A stretch of DNA of 64,000 nucleotides from Paenibacillus rhizophilus (GCF_003854965.1 NZ_RQPI01000018.1:1-64000), one strand, 5' to 3'; shown: positions 17,524 through 26,111, counted from the first letter of the stretch. Notes: generated by a model from the letters alone, not told the origin. Program-made: numbers and translations.

Positions 17524-18462
17524 ATGGAACACGGTAAAGAAAAAGAACGGAGCCCGAAGGAAAGAATCGACGTGCTGCTCGTCGAGCAGGGCTTTTATGA
17601 AAGCCGCGAAAAGGCCAAGGCGGCCATTATGGCCGGCCTCGTGCTTGCGGATGAAGAACGCATCGAGAAAGCCGGGATGAAAGTGCCGCGCAGTGCAGTT
17701 CTTAAGGTGAAAGGCGCTGTGCATCCGTATGTCAGCCGGGGCGGACTCAAGCTTGAAAAGGCGCTGCGCCGGTTTGGCATCGACGTCGGCGGCCGGACGA
17801 TGCTGGACATCGGCGCTTCCACCGGAGGCTTCACCGATTGCGCACTTCAGAACGGGGCAGCCTATGTATATGCCATTGATGTAGGCTATAACCAGTTGGA
17901 CTGGTCGCTGCGGGAAGATAAGCGGGTATGCGTCATGGAACGGACGAACTTCCGGTATATGACACCCCCCGATCTCAAAGGCTCCGTTCCCGATTTCGCC
18001 AGCATCGACGTTTCTTTCATCTCATTGAAAATTATCCTTCCTCCGCTTAAGGCGCTGCTGGGAAAACCGGCCGACGTTGTCGCGCTGATCAAGCCCCAGT
18101 TCGAGGCCGGACGGGAGAAGGTCGGCAAATCGGGCGTTGTGCGCGATCCGGCGGTTCATCGGGAAGTGCTGGTCAATGTGCTGACAATGGCCCGGGAATT
18201 CGGTTTCATTCTGAAAGGCTTGACCTTCTCCCCCATCACGGGCGGAGAGGGCAACATCGAATTTCTGGCCCATTGGCGTCTGGAATCGGAAGAGACACAA
18301 CCAAGCGGCGAAGCCAGGGACGAGGGGGAAGGCTCCGGGCCGGAGCCTTTGCACGAGCTTTACGGCAATTTTGCCGCGCTCGCGGAGACCGTTGTGGCGG
18401 AGGCCTCGGGCACTTTCGGCGGTCAGGCATCAAATCATGGAAACTCATCGTCGCGTCGATGA
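17524..18462 (+). CDS. tlyA: TlyA family rRNA (2'-O)-methyltransferase / hemolysin-like protein
   Basis: A 312-residue protein with an N-terminal S4 RNA-binding domain (RIDVLLVEQGFYESREKAK) and a FtsJ-like methyltransferase domain (LDIGASTGGFTDCALQNGA, SIDVSFISLKIILPPL). Homologous to B. subtilis YqxC. ATG 17524 is preferred since ATG 17518 abuts the ribosome-binding site TTGGAG. The last 45 residues are a low-complexity tail, and the stop lies inside a terminator hairpin. Confidence 0.94.
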   Translation: MEHGKEKERSPKERIDVLLVEQGFYESREKAKAAIMAGLVLADEERIEKAGMKVPRSAVLKVKGAVHPYVSRGGLKLEKALRRFGIDVGGRTMLDIGASTGGFTDCALQNGAAYVYAIDVGYNQLDWSLREDKRVCVMERTNFRYMTPPDLKGSVPDFASIDVSFISLKIILPPLKALLGKPADVVALIKPQFEAGREKVGKSGVVRDPAVHREVLVNVLTMAREFGFILKGLTFSPITGGEGNIEFLAHWRLESEETQPSGEARDEGEGSGPEPLHELYGNFAALAETVVAEASGTFGGQASNHGNSSSRR

Positions 18463-18471
18463 GTTTCTTTT
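18439..18471 (+). terminator. Terminator overlapping the tlyA stop codon
   Basis: GGAAACTCATCG and CGATGAGTTTC form a stem with a TCGCGT loop, followed by TTTTT. The tlyA stop TGA (18460-18462) is inside the 3' arm. Confidence 0.85.
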
Positions 18472-18529
18472 TGGCTATTTAAGAGGAATTTTGCTCGGTC
18501 TAAGCGAATAAATCACCGAGGTGATTCGG

Positions 18530-19003
18530 ATGACGGGTAGCCCGGACAAGGCGGTTATGGCGCTGATCGGTGTTGGACTGGCAGTGTGGGTCATTTACCG
18601 CATTTATGTATGGCTGCAGAGCTCGCCGCGTTCCTTTTTGCAGGATCACATTCCGCTAAACAAAGAGATCATTTCCCATCCTGCGCTGAAGCTGCTGGAG
18701 GATGCAGGCTACGAAGTCGTCGGCGGTAAGCTGAAAATTCCGCTGTCCTTCAACGTTGACGGCGCTCCGCTCTACAGCCGGCTGTTTGTCGATTACATTG
18801 CGGCGGCCGGGGACGGCACACAGTATCTCGTGATGCTGGCCCGTCCGCGCCGTCCGCTGGAATGGACCGGAAGCGGGATGCGGGACATGCTGCTGCCTTA
18901 TCTCCTTATTTATCCGGAGGTGGGCGGGCTGCTTTACGTAAATGCTGCGGCCGCCACGGTTAACTTGATCACATTCGGCAGGGATGATGGAGAGAACGAC
19001 TAG
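18530..19003 (+). CDS. Conserved membrane-anchored protein of unknown function between tlyA and argR
   Basis: A 157-residue protein with one N-terminal membrane helix (AVMALIGVGLAVWVIYRIYVW). A soluble domain follows, beginning near HPALKLLEDAGYEVVGGKLKIPL, with alternating strand/helix character and a PLYSRLFVDYIA segment. I do not recognise a named family; context suggests a gene conserved near argR in Paenibacillus. ATG 18530 follows GAGGTGATT; GTG 18521 lies inside that site. Confidence 0.85.
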   Translation: MTGSPDKAVMALIGVGLAVWVIYRIYVWLQSSPRSFLQDHIPLNKEIISHPALKLLEDAGYEVVGGKLKIPLSFNVDGAPLYSRLFVDYIAAAGDGTQYLVMLARPRRPLEWTGSGMRDMLLPYLLIYPEVGGLLYVNAAAATVNLITFGRDDGEND

Positions 19004-19032
19004 TACCTTTTTAAACATACGGGAGGCCATTA

Positions 19033-19479
19033 ATGAAAGGTCAAAGACATATTAAAATTCGTGAAATTATTACCCACCGGGATATTGAGACGCAGGACGA
19101 GCTGGTCGAAGCGCTTCGGAATGCGGGTTTCCAGGTTACCCAGGCGACCGTTTCCAGAGATATCAAGGAACTGCTGCTGATCAAGGTTCCGATGGATGAC
19201 GGGAGATATAAATATTCACTGCCGACCGATCAGCGTTACAATCCGACGCAGAAGCTGAGGCGGGTGCTTGTGGACAATTTCGTGCATATCGATTATTCGG
19301 GCAATCTTGTTGTCATGAAATGTCTGCCGGGAACGGCCAATTCCGTCGCCGCGCTGATCGACAGCATCGAATGGCCCGAGATTATGGGGACGATATCCGG
19401 TGACGACACCATTTTGATTATCTGCCGTGAGGCGGATGACAGCAATAAGGTGGTTTCGCAAATCATGGGTTACATTTAA
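19033..19479 (+). CDS. argR: Arginine repressor ArgR/AhrC
   Basis: A 148-residue regulator with an N-terminal winged helix (HIKIREIITHRDIETQDELVE; VTQATVSRDIKELLLIKVP) and a C-terminal hexamerisation/arginine-binding domain (LPGTANSVAALIDSIEW, GTISGDDTILII). It represses arginine synthesis and activates catabolism when arginine is bound. Length matches the family. The argR-recN neighbourhood is typical of Firmicutes. Confidence 0.97.
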   Translation: MKGQRHIKIREIITHRDIETQDELVEALRNAGFQVTQATVSRDIKELLLIKVPMDDGRYKYSLPTDQRYNPTQKLRRVLVDNFVHIDYSGNLVVMKCLPGTANSVAALIDSIEWPEIMGTISGDDTILIICREADDSNKVVSQIMGYI

Positions 19480-19915
19480 CCGTATTGCGAGAATAAATTA
19501 TGTATGGCAAGGAAAGCTCGAACGTGGACAAGGGGAGGGCATTAGCCCTCTGAACTGTCCGATATTTTGAAACACCCTATGCACAACCTATCCAAGAACT
19601 CTTACCAGAGCCCCCTATACGACTGCCTTCATGTCAACGCTTTAATTTCCTTTCTCCTGTATTAACTTTTTTATTTGAAACCCCTTGACTACGAACCTGT
19701 GTTCGGTCATACTTTGAGGTAACAGCGGGAATTGGCCATTCTGATCGACAAGCATTTAATTTCCGCATTTACTCAAATTTTGAACAAGCCATACTCAATA
19801 ATAAGACGACTTGATGAATTTAAATCAAGAATTGGCGTGTCATACCCGGCGTGCGGAGCGTAGGGATGATAGAGTTTAGAAGGCATGGTATTCATGCGTC
19901 GGAGGTGCAATATTT
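19480..19915 (+). other. Intergenic region argR-recN with hairpin and SOS-type promoter
   Basis: About 436 bases without a gene. It contains a GAGGGC/GCCCTC hairpin at 19535-19550 (no strong T tract), the LexA-box promoter at 19685-19713, and an interrupted palindrome CTTGAT..ATCAAG near 19810-19830. The recN message would carry a leader of about 195 bases. Confidence 0.7.
19685..19713 (+). promoter_or_regulatory. LexA (SOS) box within a promoter upstream of recN
   Basis: CGAACCTGTGTTCG at 19692-19705 is a perfect match to the Gram-positive LexA/DinR operator CGAAC-N4-GTTCG. It fills the spacer between TTGACT (19685-19690) and CATACT (19708-19713), so LexA binding would block polymerase. recN is a LexA target in B. 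subtilis. No other gene is visible between this site and recN. Confidence 0.85.
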
Positions 19916-21652
19916 GTGCTGGAAACATTATCTATTCGCAACCTGGCGGTTGTCGAATCGGTAGATGTATATTTTTATCCGGGCTTTCATGTGTTGACGG
20001 GAGAGACGGGAGCGGGCAAGTCGATCATTATCGATGCGCTCGGACTGATCGCCGGCGGCCGGGGCTCGGCCGATTCCATTCGCTACGGCTGCGAGAAGGC
20101 GGAAATGGAGGCCCTGTTCAGCTTGCCAAACGGACATTCGGTTTGGGACACGCTCGAGAAGCTCGGAATCAAGGCGCAGAAAGAGGAGCATCTGATTATC
20201 CGCAGAGAGCTTAACACCCAGGGGAAAAGTACGTCCCGCGTTAACGGCCAAATGGTGAATCTGACGATGCTGCGTGAAATCGGCGAGCAGCTTGTCAATA
20301 TTCACGGCCAGCATGAGCATCAGAATCTGCTGAAGCCGGACCGTCATTTGGGACTATTGGATACGTACGGTGAATCCGTGATCGGACCGCTGAAGGGGGA
20401 CTACCAGGAGAAATATTCAAAGTTTGCCCAGGTGGAGAAAGAGCTGCGCGAGCTGCAGGATTCAAGTCAAAGAAGCTATCAAATGCTTGATTTGTACCGG
20501 TTCCAGCTGGAGGAGATATCTTCCGCTGCGTTAAAATGTGGAGAAGATGAATTACTTTCCGAAGAAAGGGTCAAACTATCCCACAGCGAGAAAATGATGG
20601 ATTCTGTTTCCGGAGCTTATGAGGTGCTGAATGGTCGCCAGGGGCTTGAAGCAATCAGCAATGTCATCTCTACGCTTGAGGACGTCGTTCGTTATGATGA
20701 GAAAAATCTGCGGCCCGTACTGGAGCAGCTTCAGTCGTCTTTTTATCAGCTTGAGGATGCCTCATTTCAGCTGCGCGATTACCGTGAGGATATTGAGTTC
20801 AATCCGGCGAGGCTGGAGGAAGTGGAGAACCGTCTCGATCTCATCTCCGGTCTGCGGCGCAAATACGGCGACAGCGTGGAGCAAATTCTGGAGTATTACG
20901 AACAAATTTCCCGGGAAACCGATCTGCTTGAGAACAAGGACGAGCATTTGGAAAAGCTGGCTGTTAAACGGAATGCCCTGCTTGAAGAACTGATGACCTC
21001 AGCGAAGAAGCTTAGCGAAGCGCGGCGCAAGTGCGCGGCGGATTTGGCGTCACAGGTGGAAGGCGAGCTGAAGGACCTGCAAATGGAACGGACCTCCCTT
21101 GAGGTCAAGCTGGATACGCTTGACGATCCGAAAGGGGTTGAGGTCGACGGCCGGCGCATCCGCTTGACCCGCCAGGGTATCGACAGCGCAGAATTTATGA
21201 TTTCTCCTAACCCCGGAGAGCCGCTGCGTCCCTTGAGCAAAATCGCTTCGGGAGGCGAGCTTTCGCGCATCATGCTGGCGATGAAGAGCATTTTTGCAAG
21301 GCATGAAGACATTCCCGTGCTTATCTTCGACGAAGTGGATACGGGGGTGAGCGGACGGGCAGCCCAATCCATCGCAGATAAGCTGTACCGGTTGTCTTCG
21401 ATGTGCCAGGTTTTCTCCATTACTCACCTGCCGCAGGTGGCCTGCATGGCGGACCATCAGTACCTCATCCGCAAAAAAGTACAGGACGGACGAACGATGA
21501 CAGAGGTGGAGCCGCTGTCCGAAGACGGCAGGGTGAAGGAACTGGCAAGAATGCTGGGCGGTGTGGAAATTACAGAAAAGACGCTGCATCACGCGCAGGA
21601 AATGCTCAATTTGGCGGACGCTAGCAAGGCTGCGGGAACGCCAAGCGGTTAA
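19916..21652 (+). CDS. recN: DNA repair protein RecN
   Basis: A 578-residue SMC-like ATPase acting early in double-strand break repair. The N-terminal half has Walker A GETGAGKSIIIDAL and QLVNIHGQHEHQNLL. Central coiled coils follow, then the C-terminal ABC signature IASGGELSRIMLAMK, Walker B VLIFDEVDTGVSG, and SITHLPQVACMADH. Start is GTG 19916, 9 bases after GGAGGTG. An SOS promoter lies upstream. Confidence 0.97.
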   Translation: MLETLSIRNLAVVESVDVYFYPGFHVLTGETGAGKSIIIDALGLIAGGRGSADSIRYGCEKAEMEALFSLPNGHSVWDTLEKLGIKAQKEEHLIIRRELNTQGKSTSRVNGQMVNLTMLREIGEQLVNIHGQHEHQNLLKPDRHLGLLDTYGESVIGPLKGDYQEKYSKFAQVEKELRELQDSSQRSYQMLDLYRFQLEEISSAALKCGEDELLSEERVKLSHSEKMMDSVSGAYEVLNGRQGLEAISNVISTLEDVVRYDEKNLRPVLEQLQSSFYQLEDASFQLRDYREDIEFNPARLEEVENRLDLISGLRRKYGDSVEQILEYYEQISRETDLLENKDEHLEKLAVKRNALLEELMTSAKKLSEARRKCAADLASQVEGELKDLQMERTSLEVKLDTLDDPKGVEVDGRRIRLTRQGIDSAEFMISPNPGEPLRPLSKIASGGELSRIMLAMKSIFARHEDIPVLIFDEVDTGVSGRAAQSIADKLYRLSSMCQVFSITHLPQVACMADHQYLIRKKVQDGRTMTEVEPLSEDGRVKELARMLGGVEITEKTLHHAQEMLNLADASKAAGTPSG

Positions 21653-21757
21653 GTATTGACAGTAATAAAAGCCTGGGGGCAAGGTTATCTTATAGGTACG
21701 CAATTGGCGACCACTTTTTTCGTCAAGCGAAAGAAGCAAAAGGGAGCGTGACAGCCA

Positions 21758-22888
21758 TTGAAGCCTAACCTCAGGAAGTTAATGCCAGGTCTTTTATTTG
21801 CTTTCTTTCTTAGTGTGTCAGGGTTTAGCGTACCGGTTTCAGGCTATGTATCGTCTGCTGAACGGAGCCAAGCAGGGGCTGAGACGGGAACGGTGCGGGC
21901 AATCAAAGTGTATCCGGGTGGGCAGACGATTGGCGTCAAGGTCAAGTCGGCAGGAGTATTGGTTGTGGGACATCATTTTGTTGAGGTGTCTCAGCAGACT
22001 AAATTGTCGCCGGGCGAAATCAGCGGACTGCTGCCCGGGGATCTTATGGTATCGATTGACGGGGTCAAGCTGGACGAGGTAACCAAGGTGGCGGATCTTG
22101 TGAAGCGGGCAGGGGATTCCGGCGGTGAACTCACCATCCGGTATATACGCGAGGGCAAGGAACGAATGGCCAAGCTTAAACCGGCTTACGACCGGAACGA
22201 CAAAGTATGGCGGCTAGGGCTTTACATCAGGGATTCTGCCGCAGGGGTAGGAACATTGACCTTCTACGCACCGAATCAGGGCGTTTATGGAGCGCTCGGA
22301 CATGTCATTACCGATATGAATACCGGAACTCCGATTGTTGTCGGCAGCGGACATATTGTGGAATCAAGCGTAACTTCCATATCCAAAAGTCAAGACGGTG
22401 ATCCGGGCGAGAAGCGGGCTCACTTTCTGAAAGAGAGCCAAGTGCTCGGAAATGTTGAAAGCAACACAGACTTCGGCATTTTCGGCAAAATGGGGCGAAA
22501 TCCTGATCACAGCCTGTATCGCGAGCCGATTCCGGTAGCCATGAGCAGTGAGGTAAAGGAAGGCCCAGCTCAAATTCTTACCGTACTTGAAGGTCAGAGA
22601 GTTGAACGGTTCAATGTCGAGATCATCCATGTGGCCCGCCAGCAGGAGCCGGCTACAAAAGGAATGGTGTTGCGGATTACCGATCCGAGGCTGATTGATA
22701 AGACCGGGGGCATTGTTCAGGGAATGAGCGGCAGTCCCATTGTTCAGAACGGCAAGCTGGTCGGAGCGGTAACGCATGTTTTCGTCAATGATCCCAGATC
22801 CGGTTACGGCTGTTTCATCGAATGGATGCTTAAAGATTCCGGTGTTATTCAACAGTATAGGTTTCACTCTAATCTTAAGGCGGTTTAG
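21758..22888 (+). CDS. spoIVB: SpoIVB signalling serine peptidase (S55)
   Basis: A 376-residue forespore-secreted protease that triggers pro-sigma-K processing in the mother cell. It has an N-terminal signal/anchor helix (GLLFAFFLSVSGFSVPV), a PDZ domain (GLLPGDLMVSIDGVKLDEV), and the S55 catalytic region with histidine in GALGHVITDM and nucleophile serine in QGMSGSPIV. TTG 21758 is taken as start after AAAAGGGAG; spacing is long (about 12), so it is tentative. The next gene is spo0A, as in Bacillus. Confidence 0.96.
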   Translation: MKPNLRKLMPGLLFAFFLSVSGFSVPVSGYVSSAERSQAGAETGTVRAIKVYPGGQTIGVKVKSAGVLVVGHHFVEVSQQTKLSPGEISGLLPGDLMVSIDGVKLDEVTKVADLVKRAGDSGGELTIRYIREGKERMAKLKPAYDRNDKVWRLGLYIRDSAAGVGTLTFYAPNQGVYGALGHVITDMNTGTPIVVGSGHIVESSVTSISKSQDGDPGEKRAHFLKESQVLGNVESNTDFGIFGKMGRNPDHSLYREPIPVAMSSEVKEGPAQILTVLEGQRVERFNVEIIHVARQQEPATKGMVLRITDPRLIDKTGGIVQGMSGSPIVQNGKLVGAVTHVFVNDPRSGYGCFIEWMLKDSGVIQQYRFHSNLKAV

Positions 22889-22903
22889 CCTTAAGATTTT
22901 TTT
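22871..22903 (+). terminator. Terminator overlapping spoIVB stop
   Basis: AATCTTAAGGC and GCCTTAAGATT form an 11-bp perfect stem around the spoIVB stop codon, followed by seven T residues. Confidence 0.92.
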
Positions 22904-23021
22904 GTCGAAGGTTCAAGAACAAAATCGAATACTGTAATAAAATATTTAATTATAAATCATGCCCGAAAAAAAATAAAGAAAAATAATTTTCGACAGAAGG
23001 AAATTCGTTCCACATGTCGAA
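22903..23021 (+). promoter_or_regulatory. spo0A control region with candidate Spo0A boxes and sigma-H-like promoter
   Basis: Three TGTCGAA heptamers (core Spo0A box) are present: 22903-22909 (+), 22989-22995 (minus, read TTCGACA) and 23015-23021 (+). A sigma-H-like pair, GAAGGTTCA at 22907-22915 and TCGAAT at 22925-22930, overlaps the first box. This arrangement fits Spo0A autoregulation of its own promoter, known from B. subtilis. Boxes are seen directly; the promoter assignment is inference. Confidence 0.65.
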
Positions 23022-23085
23022 AACTTTAAAGAGAGAAGATAAACGCTGTTTTACAAAGCAGATATTTTTAAGGAGGAAACAGCCA

Positions 23086-23910
23086 GTGCAGAATATTGAA
23101 GTGTTGTTGGCCGATGATAATCGGGAATTTACCAATTTGCTCGCTGAATATATTTCGGAGCAGGAAGATATGACAGTGACTGGAATCGCATATAATGGTG
23201 AAGAAGTGGTTCAAATGCTGAGTCAGGCGCGCAAAATTCCCGATGTTCTTATCCTTGATATTATCATGCCGCATCTTGACGGATTGGGCGTGCTTGAACG
23301 TCTGAGGGAAATGGATTTGAATCCCCAACCTAAAATCATTATGCTTACAGCCTTCGGCCAGGAGAATATCACTCAAAGGGCAGTGCAGCTCGGAGCGTCG
23401 TATTATATCTTGAAGCCTTTCGATATGGAAGTGCTAACAAACCGGGTGAGACAGCTAGTGGGAACCCAGAACGGCAGCGTCATGACCTCTTCATCATCTT
23501 CCGGTTCTCCGATCTTCTCGTCGGTCAAATCCAATGTCGTACCGCTGTCTAAAGGTAAAAACTTGGATGCAAATATCACTTCGATCATACATGAAATCGG
23601 CGTACCTGCGCATATTAAGGGATATCAGTACTTGCGCGAGGCAATCACGATGGTGTACAACAACATTGAAATTCTAGGCGCCATTACGAAAACGCTCTAT
23701 CCGGCCATTGCCGAAAAATTCAAGACAACGCCTTCACGCGTAGAACGGGCTATCCGCCACGCCATCGAGGTCGCCTGGACGCGCGGCAACATCGACTCCA
23801 TCAGCCATCTGTTCGGCTACACGATCAACATCTCCAAATCCAAGCCAACAAATAGCGAATTTATCGCGATGGTGGCAGACAAGCTGCGGATTGAGCATAA
23901 GGTGTCGTGA
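23086..23910 (+). CDS. spo0A: Stage 0 sporulation protein A, master regulator
   Basis: A 274-residue response regulator that commits cells to sporulation. The receiver domain has acidic pocket D10-D11, phospho-acceptor D58 (DVLILDIIMP) and K110 (YYILKPFD). A Ser-rich linker runs about 123-150, then the DNA-binding effector domain (EIGVPAHIKGYQYLREAI, TPSRVERAIRHAIEVAW) ends in IEHKVS. Start is GTG 23086, 9 bases after AAGGAGG; an in-frame ATG at 23014 lies within a Spo0A box and has no ribosome-binding site. The last 42 codons are repeated at 31187-31315, and a mobile element begins right behind the stop. Confidence 0.98.
   Translation: MQNIEVLLADDNREFTNLLAEYISEQEDMTVTGIAYNGEEVVQMLSQARKIPDVLILDIIMPHLDGLGVLERLREMDLNPQPKIIMLTAFGQENITQRAVQLGASYYILKPFDMEVLTNRVRQLVGTQNGSVMTSSSSSGSPIFSSVKSNVVPLSKGKNLDANITSIIHEIGVPAHIKGYQYLREAITMVYNNIEILGAITKTLYPAIAEKFKTTPSRVERAIRHAIEVAWTRGNIDSISHLFGYTINISKSKPTNSEFIAMVADKLRIEHKVS
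23782..23910 (+). repeat. spo0A 3'-end repeat, left copy
   Basis: These 42 codons plus stop align without gaps to 31187-31315. Sixteen codons differ (18 bases in all, including a TCC to AGT serine switch), yet both copies translate identically. The identical blocks are 23809-23832 and 23899-23924. Confidence 0.95.
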
Positions 23911-23924
23911 AAGGGTAAGGATCA
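23899..23924 (+). other. Attachment site attL (candidate core)
   Basis: The 26-base block spans the last codons KVS, the TGA stop of spo0A and 14 downstream bases, and is identical to 31304-31329. Divergence resumes immediately outside at position 23925 (G here, A in the right copy). A second possible crossover core is the identical 24-base block 23809-23832 / 31214-31237. Confidence 0.75.
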
Positions 23925-24039
23925 GTGAGGGATAAGGGATTTCGGGCTTTGGCATCTGTCAATGTCAAATGATGGGATGGCTATAAATATCCGAAACAGC
24001 CGCCCGCATACCGATAAAGTTCTGAGCATTAACTCAACT

Positions 24040-24093
24040 AATACCGCTTATCTATTGGGGGCCACTACACCCAATAGAAAGGCGGTATTTTTT
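24040..24093 (+). promoter_or_regulatory. Leader hairpin covering the integrase ribosome-binding site
   Basis: AATACCGC (24040-24047) pairs with GCGGTATT (24082-24089), and CTATTGGG (24052-24059) with CCCAATAG (24070-24077). Six T residues (24088-24093) run directly into the integrase ATG. The likely ribosome-binding site AAAGGCGG sits inside the stem. The structure could end transcription coming from spo0A, or hide the start site, or both. Arms are seen directly; the control role is inferred. Confidence 0.65.
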
Positions 24094-25068
24094 ATGACTG
24101 ATTTTGATTTCCAATTAGACAATTTTATGCTGTATTGTTCGTCCAAGAATCTTTCACGAAAAACATTAGCAAGTTATGAACAGACCTTAAAGCTACTTGG
24201 CATGTATTTGCGGGAGACGTATCAGATTGAGGAAGTGAAGAAGGTACAATCAGGGCATATCCGGCAGTACATCAAGTATTTGCGGGAACGGGGTAAGTAT
24301 ACGGTTGTCAACAAGCCGGAATCAAAAGAGAAGAACTACCCTGAACAACGAACCGACTATAAGAAAGAAATCTCGATGACCACGATTGCCAATTATGTAC
24401 GGAATATCAAGGTGTTTTTTAACTATTTGCACCAAGTGGAACGTGAGATACTGAAAAATCCTGTGGACAGCATTGAGAATCCGAAGGTCGAGAGGAAGGT
24501 AAAGAAGACGCTGACACAGGAGGAAATAAAGAAGGTATTGGGGCAGTTTGATATCGCCGCCTTCCACGGATACCGTAACTATGTGATTACGCGGCTTTTA
24601 CTGGACACAGGTATGAGAATAGGGGAATGCCTAAACCTTCAGCCGGAGAACTTTGACTTCAAGCATAAGAGCATTCTTATCAAGAACCCGAAGAATGGGC
24701 AGGAGAGATATGTTTATTTCTCCTTCAAGTCGGCCAATGAGATAAAAAGCTGGATGCGGTATAAAGACCGCTACTCCGAAAGTCCGTTTCTGTTCCCTAC
24801 CACCAGAGGAACACAACTTGAAATCAGGAATTTTGAACACGCATTAAGAGAGGCAGGGAGGAAGGTTGGTATTGCAATTCACCCACACCAGCTTCGGAAC
24901 AATTTCGCCAAGTACTATATTCTTAACAATGGTGACTGGTTCAGTTTATGCCGGATATTGGGGCATTCCTCTGTAGATGTAACTCAAAAAGCATATCTCG
25001 ACTTCACCGATGAAGAGATTGGGCGGAAATATCAGAAACACAGTCCGCTTGCTCATTTAGATGTATAA
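24094..25068 (+). CDS. int: Tyrosine recombinase (integrase) of the spo0A element
   Basis: A 324-residue phage-integrase family protein. The SAM-like N-terminal core-binding domain covers about 1-130 (KNLSRKTLASYEQTLKLLGM). The catalytic domain holds R175 (LDTGMRIGECL), H265-x-x-R268 (HPHQLRNNFA), H291 (ILGHSSVDVTQ) and nucleophile Y301 (KAYLDF). Start ATG 24094 (MTDFDFQLDNFM) is favoured by conservation of the N-terminal domain; in-frame codons back to 23962 would add 44 unlikely residues. Location next to the repeated site marks it as the enzyme for integration at spo0A. Confidence 0.95.
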   Translation: MTDFDFQLDNFMLYCSSKNLSRKTLASYEQTLKLLGMYLRETYQIEEVKKVQSGHIRQYIKYLRERGKYTVVNKPESKEKNYPEQRTDYKKEISMTTIANYVRNIKVFFNYLHQVEREILKNPVDSIENPKVERKVKKTLTQEEIKKVLGQFDIAAFHGYRNYVITRLLLDTGMRIGECLNLQPENFDFKHKSILIKNPKNGQERYVYFSFKSANEIKSWMRYKDRYSESPFLFPTTRGTQLEIRNFEHALREAGRKVGIAIHPHQLRNNFAKYYILNNGDWFSLCRILGHSSVDVTQKAYLDFTDEEIGRKYQKHSPLAHLDV

Positions 25069-25071
25069 GTC

Positions 25072-25269
25072 ATGGAGATTAAGCCTTATCATTCTGTCGG
25101 TATTATCCGCCGTCTAACTTACTATGCCGCAAAACTTAACGATTACAGCCAGCAACGTTATGACTACCTATTACGCCGTATCGACAAGCAGCCGCCCGCC
25201 AGCCGGATTATGCGACTGCAAACGTACAAATCGCTGATGCACGAACAAATTACAAGAGGGGGTAACTAA
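25072..25269 (+). CDS. Small basic protein of unknown function after integrase
   Basis: A 65-residue, Arg/Tyr-rich protein starting 3 bases after the integrase stop (SVGIIRRLTYYAAKLNDYSQ; PPASRIMRLQTYKSLMHEQI). No family recognised. Tight spacing suggests co-expression with int; a recombination accessory role is possible but unproven. Confidence 0.6.
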   Translation: MEIKPYHSVGIIRRLTYYAAKLNDYSQQRYDYLLRRIDKQPPASRIMRLQTYKSLMHEQITRGGN

Positions 25270-25270
25270 G

Positions 25271-25459
25271 ATGGTTGTTCAGATTTACGGATTTAAAAAT
25301 GAAATATTCAATGTGATTGAAAACATGCTGCTTGACAATGAGCTTACAATAGCCCAATATAGCGCAATCTGCGACAACTACTATCATTGGGAGGACAACG
25401 TCAGGTTTACCCTGATAATTCTTATGCCTAGTCCTAATCCCCGCCTAATAATATATTAA
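25271..25459 (+). CDS. Small hypothetical protein
   Basis: A 62-residue protein beginning MVVQIYGFKNEIFNVIENML two bases after the previous stop, with AGAGGGGGT upstream as ribosome-binding site. No family recognised. The C-terminal part (LIILMPSPNPRLIIY) looks irregular, so the end may be frayed. Confidence 0.5.
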   Translation: MVVQIYGFKNEIFNVIENMLLDNELTIAQYSAICDNYYHWEDNVRFTLIILMPSPNPRLIIY

Positions 25460-25757
25460 TACATTTAAAGAGCCTCTATGAGGCGTATAGAGTCGCTATA
25501 GCCAATTAAACCGTCTTGTTCACCGGGACGGTTTTTTTCTTTGCCTTGGCCGCACAGAAGCTGTGTAAAGCTAGGCTCTATTGGCGGCTTATGGTTTAGC
25601 TACATATCTACGCTTATATACATATAGCATTTTTTTTGCGGGATGGCGAAGTCTCTATTATAGCCTCATCCTTCATTGAGGTCCTTCCTCTTCATGCCCG
25701 GGGCGGACGGAGAACCGCCCTAGGCTTTTTAAAATTTCAATAAAAAAGGTGACCAAA
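25460..25757 (+). other. Non-coding stretch with two terminators
   Basis: It holds a small GCCTC/GAGGC hairpin at 25473-25485, a strong terminator at 25508-25537 (AAACCGTC/GGACGGTTT then seven T residues), and a second hairpin GGGCGG/CCGCCC at 25701-25720 followed by TAGGCTTTTT. No gene seen. Confidence 0.7.
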
Positions 25758-26111
25758 TTGAACGAATATCATATTAAGGACACAGTTAGAACATCTGACG
25801 GTATTACCGTACATCTAGCCCGGGAGCGGCGGCAGATAACAGGCAGATTTGATTATTATATTGACTTTGCTTGCCTTCCCACTGTTATGGACGTAAGCGA
25901 GAAACTAATTAATCAAGCAATTAAGTGGCATATGCCGCTAAGGGCTGCTTACGGGGTGTCTATGCTGCCGGACAATACGCGCATTAGGCTGTTTAAGCTC
26001 AGCGCGATAAAGGAGCTAATTATCTCTCTGGGCGCAGAGATAAAGCAGCCGCAAGAAGCGCTAGCAATATGTAACACAGCGGAAAACTATGTTAAGGAGC
26101 GGGGTAAATGA
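25758..26111 (+). CDS. Hypothetical element protein, TTG start
   Basis: A 117-residue protein (LNEYHIKDTVRTSDGITVHL, LPTVMDVSEKLINQAIKWHM) of unknown family. The ribosome-binding site AAAGGTGA (25745-25752) overlaps the upstream GTG 25749 and is properly spaced for TTG 25758, so the latter is chosen. Its last four bases overlap the next gene (ATGA), indicating coupling. Confidence 0.65.
   Translation: MNEYHIKDTVRTSDGITVHLARERRQITGRFDYYIDFACLPTVMDVSEKLINQAIKWHMPLRAAYGVSMLPDNTRIRLFKLSAIKELIISLGAEIKQPQEALAICNTAENYVKERGK

Noticed and set aside
23014..23085. Upstream ATG giving Spo0A a 24-residue N-terminal extension
   Set aside because: No ribosome-binding site, the ATG is inside a Spo0A box, and GTG 23086 has a strong AAGGAGG at ideal distance and gives the normal receiver start.
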